Below are positions 57,423-64,000 of a stretch of DNA of 64,000 nt, piece by piece. A model generated the notes under the pieces. It ran no database searches. It was given only the letters and a program-made list of their open reading frames with translations, and was not told where the DNA came from. The stretch lies in the NCBI GenBank assembly GCA_950097015.1, contig CATNEN010000003.1, positions 3,699,501-3,763,500 of the forward strand, given 5' to 3'. Within the stretch, counting starts at the first letter, position 1; each line of letters begins with the position of its first letter. This stretch comes from Macrostomum hystrix (lineage: Eukaryota; Platyhelminthes; Macrostomidae). The position numbers and the translations under genes are program-made.

Positions 57423-60400
57423 ATCTGACACTTCCTCTTTGACTCTCCACTAATTCCCTCACTGACTCTCTACTATCTCCCTCACTGACTCTCCACTAAT
57501 TCCCTCACTGACTCTCCACTAATTCCCTCACTGACTCTCCACTATCTCCCTCACTGACTCTCCACTAATTCCCTCACTGACTCTCTACTATCTCCCTCAC
57601 TGACTCTCCACTAATTCCCTCACTGACTCTCCACTAACTCCCTCACTGACTCTCCACTAATTCCCTCACTGACTCTCCACTAATTCCCTCACTGACACTC
57701 CACTAATTCCCTCACTGACACTCCACTAATTCCCTCACTGACTCTCCACTAATTCCCTCACTGACACTCCACTAATTCCCTCACTGACTCTCTACTAATT
57801 CCCTCACTGACACTCCACTAATTCCCTCACTGACTCTCCACTAATTCCCTCACTGACACTCCACTAATTCCCTCACTGACACTCCACTAATTCCCTCACT
57901 GACTCTCCACTATCTCCCTCACTGACTCTCCACTAATTCCCTCACTGACTCTCTACTATCTCCCTCACTGACTCTCCACTAATTCCCTCACTGACTCTCC
58001 ACTAACTCCCTCACTGACTCTCCACTAATTCCCTCACTGACTCTCCACTAATTCCCTCACTGACACTCCACTATCTCCCTCACTGACACTCCACTAATTC
58101 CCTCACTGACACTCCACTAATTCCCTCACTGACACTCCACTAACTCCCTCACTGACTCTCCACTAATTCCCTCACTGACTCTCCACTAATTCCCTCACTG
58201 ACTCTCCACTAATTCCCTCACTGACACTCCACTAATTCCCTCACTGACACTCCACTAATTCCCTCACTGACTCTCCACTAATTCCCTCACTGACACTCCA
58301 CTAATTCCCTCACTGACTCTCTACTAATTCCCTCACTGACACTCCACTAATTCCCTCACTGACTCTCCACTAATTCCCTCACTGACACTCCACTAATTCC
58401 CTCACTGACACTCCACTAATTCCCTCACTGACTCTCCACTAATTCCCTCACTGACACTCCACTAATTCCCTCACTGACTCTCTACTAATTCCCTCACTGA
58501 CACTCCACTAATTCCCTCACTGACTCTCCACTAATTCCCTCACTGACTCTCCACTAATTCCCTCACTGACACTCCACTAATTCCCTCACTGACTCTCCAC
58601 TAATTCCCTCACTGACTCTCCACTAATTCCCTCACTGACACTCCACTAATTCCCTCACTGACACTCCACTATCTCCCTCACTGACACTCCACTATCTCCC
58701 TCACTGACACTCCACTAATTCCCTCACTGACACTCCACTAATTCCCTCACTGACACTCCACTAATTCCCTCACTGACACTCCACTAATTCCCTCACTGAC
58801 ACTCCACTATCTCCCTCACTGACACTCCACTAATTCCCTCACTGACACTCCACTATCTCCCTCACTGACACTCCACTATCTCCCTCACTGACTCTCCACT
58901 AATTCCCTCACTGACTCTCCACTAATTCCCTCACTGACACTCCACTAATTCCCTCACTGACTCTCCACTAATTCCCTCACTGACTCTCCACTAATTCCCT
59001 CACTGACACTCCACTAACTCTCTCACTGACTCTCCACTAACTCCCTCACTGACTCTCTACTAACTCCCTCACTGACTCTCCACTAACTCTCTCACTGACT
59101 CTCCACTAACTCTCTCACTGACTCTCCACTAATTCCCTCACTGACACTCCACTATCTCCCTCACTGACACTCCACTAACTCCCTCACTGACACTCCACTA
59201 ACTCCCTCACTGACACTCCACTAATTCCCTCACTGACACTCCACTAATTCCCTCACTGACACTCCACTAATTCCCTCACTGACACTCCACTAATTCCCTC
59301 ACTGACACTCCACTAACTCTCTCACTGACTCTCCACTAACTCTCTCACTGACTCTCCACTAATTCCCTCACTGACACTCCACTATCTCCCTCACTGACAC
59401 TCCACTAACTCCCTCACTGACACTCCACTAACTCCCTCACTGACACTCCACTAATTCCCTCACTGACACTCCACTAATTCCCTCACTGACACTCCACTAA
59501 TTCCCTCACTGACACTCCACTAATTCCCTCACTGACACTCCACTAACTCCCTCACTGACACTCCACTAACTCCCTCACTGACACTCCACTAATTCCCTCA
59601 CTGACACTCCACTAACTCCCTCACTGACACTCCACTAACTCCCTCACTGACACTCCACTAATTCCCTCACTGACTCTCCACTAACTCTCCACTAACTCCC
59701 TCACTGACACTCCACTAATTCCCTCACTGACACTCCACTAATTCCCTCACTGACACTCCACTAATTCCCTCACTGACACTCCACTAATTCCCTCACTGAC
59801 ACTCCACTATCTCCCTCACTGACACTCCACTAATTCCCTCACTGACACTCCACTAATTCCCTCACTGACACTCCACTAATTCCCTCACTGACACTCCACT
59901 ATCTCCCTCACTGACACTCCACTAACTCCCTCACTGACACTCCACTAACTCCCTCACTGACACTCCACTAATTCCCTCACTGACTCTCCACTAACTCTCC
60001 ACTAACTCCCTCACTGACACTCCACTAATTCCCTCACTGACACTCCACTAATTCCCTCACTGACACTCCACTAATTCCCTCACTGACACTCCACTAATTC
60101 CCTCACTGACACTCCACTAATTCCCTCACTGACACTCCACTAACTCCCTCACTGACTCTCCACTAACTCCCTCACTGACTCTCCACTAATTCCCTCACTG
60201 ACACTCCACTAACTCTCTCACTGACTCTCCACTAATTCCCTCACTGACACTCCACTAATTCCCTCACTGACACTCCACTAACTCTCTCACTGACACTCCA
60301 CTAATTCCCTCACTGACACTCCACTAATTCCCTCACTGACACTCCACTAATTCCTTCACTGACACTCCACTAATTCCCTCACTGACTCTCTACTAATTCC

Positions 60401-61010
60401 CTCACTGACACTCCACTAATTCCCTCACTGACACTCCACTAATTCCCTCACTGACACTCCACTAATTCCCTCACTGACACTCCACTAATTCCCTCACTGA
60501 CACTCCACTAATTCCCTCACTGACACTCCACTAACTCTCTCACTGACTCTCCACTAACTCCCTCACTGACACTCCACTAATTCCCTCACTGACACTCCAC
60601 TAATTCCCTCACTGACACTCCACTAACTCCCTCACTGACACTCCACTAACTCCCTCACTGACACTCCACTAATTCCCTCACTGACACTCCACTAACTCCC
60701 TCACTGACACTCCACTAACTCCATCACTGACACTCCACTAACTCCCTCACTGACACTCCACTAACTCCCTCACTGACACTCCACTAATTCCCTCACTGAC
60801 ACTCCACTGTCTCCCTCACTGACACTCCACTAATTCCCTCACTGACACTCCACTAATTCCCTCACTGACACTCCACTAACTCCATCACTGACACTCCACT
60901 AACTCCCTCACTGACACTCCACTAATTCCCTCACTGACACTCCACTAATTCCCTCACTGACACTCCACTGTCTCCCTCACTGACACTCCACTTATTCCCT
61001 CACTGACACA
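57423..61010. repeat. Minisatellite, 23-bp unit, about 155 copies, with higher-order structure
   Basis: Units are ctgacactccactaattccc plus tca, with variants in two places (ctct or cact; aattccc, aactccc, atctccc, aactctc). At almost 3.6 kb it is the largest array here. Variants recur in the same order at distant points, for example the short double unit ctctccactaactctccact near 59670 and again near 59985, so blocks of several units have been copied together. Confidence 0.97.
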
Positions 61011-61876
61011 ACATTCCTTCTTTGACAGTCCACTTTCACGTCTGACATGTTGCTTGGTTTTTAGTCGATAAAAGTATGGCGCTTAACTAATTATCTTAAG
61101 TATTAATAAGCAGTCCTTCATCGGATTTAATTCTTACAGTTGATTTCATAATTTTTCTTTCAAGCAAATAGTCTAATCCGAATGGGTCTTTTTCTGGCGA
61201 ACAAGCCTATTGATTGTTTCTAAGACGTTTTTCCGCATAGAAAAGCTTGTCACGCACGGTCACACATGCTTGCGGCCGGCATAGCAACCAATTGACTGCG
61301 GTATCCATGACAATTTTGTTTTGCTTAGCCACCTCCCCGAAGGCATTCCATTGATTCTGCCTTTACCTGTCTTTACGAGGGTATGCCTGGTATTAAGCAA
61401 TTCATTTTCTATTCCTGTGCAGCATTGGCATGACTAAGAGATTTCTTCATTCTCTAATATAGAAAGCTTCACTATACTTTGTCCGTGGGAAAAAACTGCT
61501 CAATCGCGTGACTTGACAAAGGTGCTGAAGAGCAGTTCTCAAAACCGCTCTCAAACTGCCCCGCACCCCGGATACTCAAAGTTAATGAGGAGAGTTTTTT
61601 AAAAGCTTGAGAATTTTTTGTCATGTCTTGCAGCACAATTGTGGAGCAAAAGTTGAGCTGTTGACAACTATTTTTTTCTAACTAAGCAGCAAAGTTTAGC
61701 TGCAGGTGTTTTGACTGACAAGCTAGAAGATGCGTTTAAGATTTCTGCATGCTAACTCACATACTCGTACTTTTAGCACTTTGTGTTGCATGTTCGCAAA
61801 TTACTGTTCACCAGGGGAACTTCCAGTAACCTTTGTAACCTTTTAGTAAAAAATGTTTGCCTTTCTGAACTGTGCT
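61011..61876. other. Spacer between two large arrays
   Basis: No gene, RNA or transposon recognised in about 870 bp of mixed composition. Confidence 0.35.
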
Positions 61877-63045
61877 AAACAATCAAAGCTCTGTGTCAGA
61901 CAATCAGCAGCTCTGTGTCAGACAATCAGCAGCTCTGTGTCAGACAATCAGCAGCTCTGTGTCAGGCAATCAAGGCTCTGTGTCAGACAATCAGCAGCTC
62001 TGTGTCAGACAATCAGCAGCTCTGTGTCAGGCAATCAAGGCTCTGTGTCAGACAATCAAAGCACTGTGCTAAACAATCACAGCTCTGTGTCAGACAATCA
62101 CAGATCTGTGTCAGACAATCAAAGCTCTGTGTCAGACAATCAAGGCTCTGTGTCAGACAATCAAGGCTCTGTGTCAGACAATCACAGCTCTGTGTCAGAC
62201 AATCACAGCTCTGTGTCAGACAATCACAGCTCTGTGTCAGACAATCACAGCTCTGGGTCAGACAATCACAGCTCTGTGTCAGACAATCACAGCTCTGGGT
62301 CAGACAATCACAGCTCTGTGTCAGACAATCACAGCTCTGTGTCAGACAATCACAGCTGTGTGTCAGACAATCACAGCTCTGGGTCAGACAATCAAAGCTC
62401 TGTGTCAGACAATCAAAGCTCTGTGTCAGACAATCAAGGCTCTGTGTCAGACTATCAAAGCTCTGTGTCAGACAATCAAGGCTCTGTGTCAGACAATCAA
62501 GGCTCTGTGTCAGACAATCAAAGCTCTATGTCAGACAATCACAGCTCTGTGTCAGACAATCAAAGCTCTGTGTCAGACAATCACAGCTCTGTGTCAGACA
62601 ATCACAGCTCTGGGTCAGACAATCACAGCTCTGGGTCAGACAATCAAAGCTCTGTGTCAGACAATCAAAGCTCTGTGTCAGACAATCAAGGCTCTGTGTC
62701 AGACTATCAAAGCTCTGTGTCAGACAATCAAGGCTCTGTGTCAGACAATCAGCAGCTCTGTGTCAGACAATCAGCAGCTCTGTGTCAGGCAATCAAGGCT
62801 CTGTGTCAGACAATCAAAGCTCTGTGTCAGACTATCAAAGCTCTGTGTCAGACAATCAAGGCTCTGTGTCAGACAATCACAGCTCTGTGTCAGACTATCA
62901 AAGCTCTGTGTCAGACAATCAAGGCTCTGTGTCAGACAATCACAGCTCTGTGTCAGACAATCACAGCTCTGTGTCAGACAATCACAGCTCTGTGTCAGAC
63001 AATCACAGCTCTGTGTCAAACAATCACAGCTCTGGGTCAAACAAC
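61877..63045. repeat. Minisatellite, 21-bp unit, about 55 copies
   Basis: Units read agctctgtgtcagacaatca with c/a/g variants (cac, caa, cagc, gggtca). The unit is a multiple of three and every forward frame is largely open, giving overlapping ORFs of 246, 418 and 421 codons (SVSDNHS, ALCQTIK and LCVRQSQ repeats). An 89-codon ORF opens on the reverse strand. It lies upstream of the gene at 63338. Confidence 0.96.
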
Positions 63046-63337
63046 AAGCCTTTCTCGAGAATTATGCAAAGAAATTCGTCAGACTATGTTATTTTTAGTG
63101 CAAATATAATTTTGTTGGTTATCTTAAGCCAATGTGATACATTTAAAGGCAAGAATAGAAATGAATTTCGTCTAATCTGAGACTTTCTGAGCCATGTTTC
63201 CCTGTCTGCTCCCATTGGTTGCTCAGTCAGGTTTAGTCTAAACTGAGCAGGAAAGACAGCAGTCTATAACAAGCCAAACCTGCTCATGAACCTGCAGCAT
63301 TACTTCAGGTATCTGAATTCTTAACTCTTAGCTCAGC
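63046..63337. other. Upstream region of the secreted-protein gene
   Basis: Promoter and 5' UTR of the gene at 63338 are expected here; no element can be named. Confidence 0.35.
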
Positions 63338-63505
63338 ATGGTCAGTTTGCACTCGCTAGTATTGTTCGCAGGTCTGTGTGGGCTCATTGGAGTCCAATGC
63401 TACAGCCGCTATACATACAAATATCTGGGCTGTTTTGTTGACAACACTGGAAGCGTCAGGGACATCGACGGACTGATTGGTGTCAGCAAACTTGGCAACT
63501 TTCCG
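63338..63505 (+). CDS. First exon of a secreted protein starting a WSC-like domain (partial)
   Basis: The ATG at 63338 opens a 56-codon exon. Residues 1-20 form a signal peptide (MVSLHSLVLFAGLCGLIGVQ). After it, YKYLGCFVDNTGSVRDIDG fits the start of a WSC domain (Y-x-GC-[FY]-x-D-N), a cysteine-rich carbohydrate-binding module found in secreted and surface proteins. A GTCAGT donor follows CCG in phase 0; the frame itself stays open to 63532. Later exons must lie beyond the window or beyond the SINE at 63716. The family call rests on one short motif. Confidence 0.5.
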
Positions 63506-63715
63506 GTCAGTTCGTCATGGGCATTGTCATAGCCTTCATGCAGTATTCTTAATCCAATCACTGACGTTTTTCGCGCGGGCAATAGTTCCAATTTCTGCAT
63601 AGAGCTCTGAATCTAGAAACTGGACAGACAATCCCCGCCAAACTCTCATTTTCCGGACCAATATGGGCTGACTGGCTGTCCCGAAAATACACTGAGCAGA
63701 TTGGAAGGTGCAGGG

Positions 63716-64000
63716 GTCGGTGGCAGAGCGGTTGTCGCGTTGGCCTCTCGCACCACGGTCCCTAAGTTCGATTCCACGGCGAGGCCACATTGATTTGGTG
63801 CGCAGCCGCGGAGAGAAGGCTTGTGGGCTTGTTGTGCAATTTACGCCCTTGAGGGCCAACATCCAAGGCACAGTGAAATGTACACTGCCTGACGATAAGA
63901 AAGTCAGGGCAGGTGTACACACCTGTGTGAGTGTGTGCCTGCGTTTAGTATCTGTGTGCCTGTGTGCTGAGGAGTCAGTGAAATGGGCAGAATTGCCTCC
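63716..64000 (+). mobile_element. tRNA-derived SINE (family A), plus strand, cut by the window end
   Basis: Head ggtggcagagcggttgtcgc and ttcgattccacggcgaggcc, body with gcgcagccgcggagagaagg, gcacagtgaaatgtacactg and ctgacgataagaaagtcagg, then gaggagtcagtgaaatgggc. Complete at the 5' end, missing the ATT tail only because the window stops. Probably in an intron of the WSC-like gene. Confidence 0.87.

Noticed and set aside
53505-61010. CRISPR array or prokaryotic repeat system
   Set aside because: The repeats are head-to-tail without unique spacers, and the window is spliced animal DNA.
61853-63180. ORFs of 418, 421 and 246 codons as secreted or structural proteins
   Set aside because: All forward frames of a 21-bp array are open; no signal peptide, splice sites or selection on one frame are visible.

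Overview
The window is animal (metazoan) nuclear DNA. It holds seven genes that can be read almost end to end as spliced messages with GT-AG introns, plus the 5' end of an eighth. Their products are animal proteins: DNA topoisomerase II, fumarylacetoacetase, a basigin/neuroplastin-type immunoglobulin protein, an ionotropic glutamate receptor, an F-box protein, kinesin-1 heavy chain and a fizzy-related (Cdh1) APC/C activator. The dense tRNA-derived SINEs, Helitrons, MITEs and minisatellites suit an invertebrate. I cannot name the phylum from sequence alone.

Layout. 1-3053 TOP2 (minus, 3' end outside the window). 4070-5335 FAH (minus, intronless). 7428-14820 basigin-like (minus, 6 exons). 15396-16062 a 5'-truncated non-LTR retrotransposon tail. 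16680-23734 ionotropic glutamate receptor (minus, 10 exons). 25889-28402 F-box protein (minus, 2 coding exons), followed by a decayed paralogue near 29 kb. 29.6-32.4 kb has no recognisable gene. 32459-44168 kinesin heavy chain (minus, 7 coding exons), with a Helitron and a mariner-type MITE in its first intron. 46598-52721 fizzy-related (plus, 5 coding exons). 53.5-63.0 kb is dominated by three very large minisatellites and a second Helitron. 63338 onward is the first exon of a secreted protein that starts a WSC-like domain.

The first six genes all lie on the minus strand. They serve separate housekeeping and neuronal roles, and nothing suggests an operon. Exon phases agree at every junction used, so the models of 416, 895, 509, 956 and 522 residues (basigin-like, iGluR, F-box, KHC, FZR) are internally consistent, but they are inferred from sequence without transcript data.

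The most unusual property is the tandem repeats. At least a dozen arrays occur, with units of 5 to about 84 bp. Several fill an intron almost from donor to acceptor, and arrays in different genes share short cores (catggattgctaatcta; GGGATAA). One array sits inside a hAT-like MITE with a perfect 8-bp target duplication. These arrays also create very long spurious ORFs, on one or both strands and in up to three frames, which I have not called as genes.
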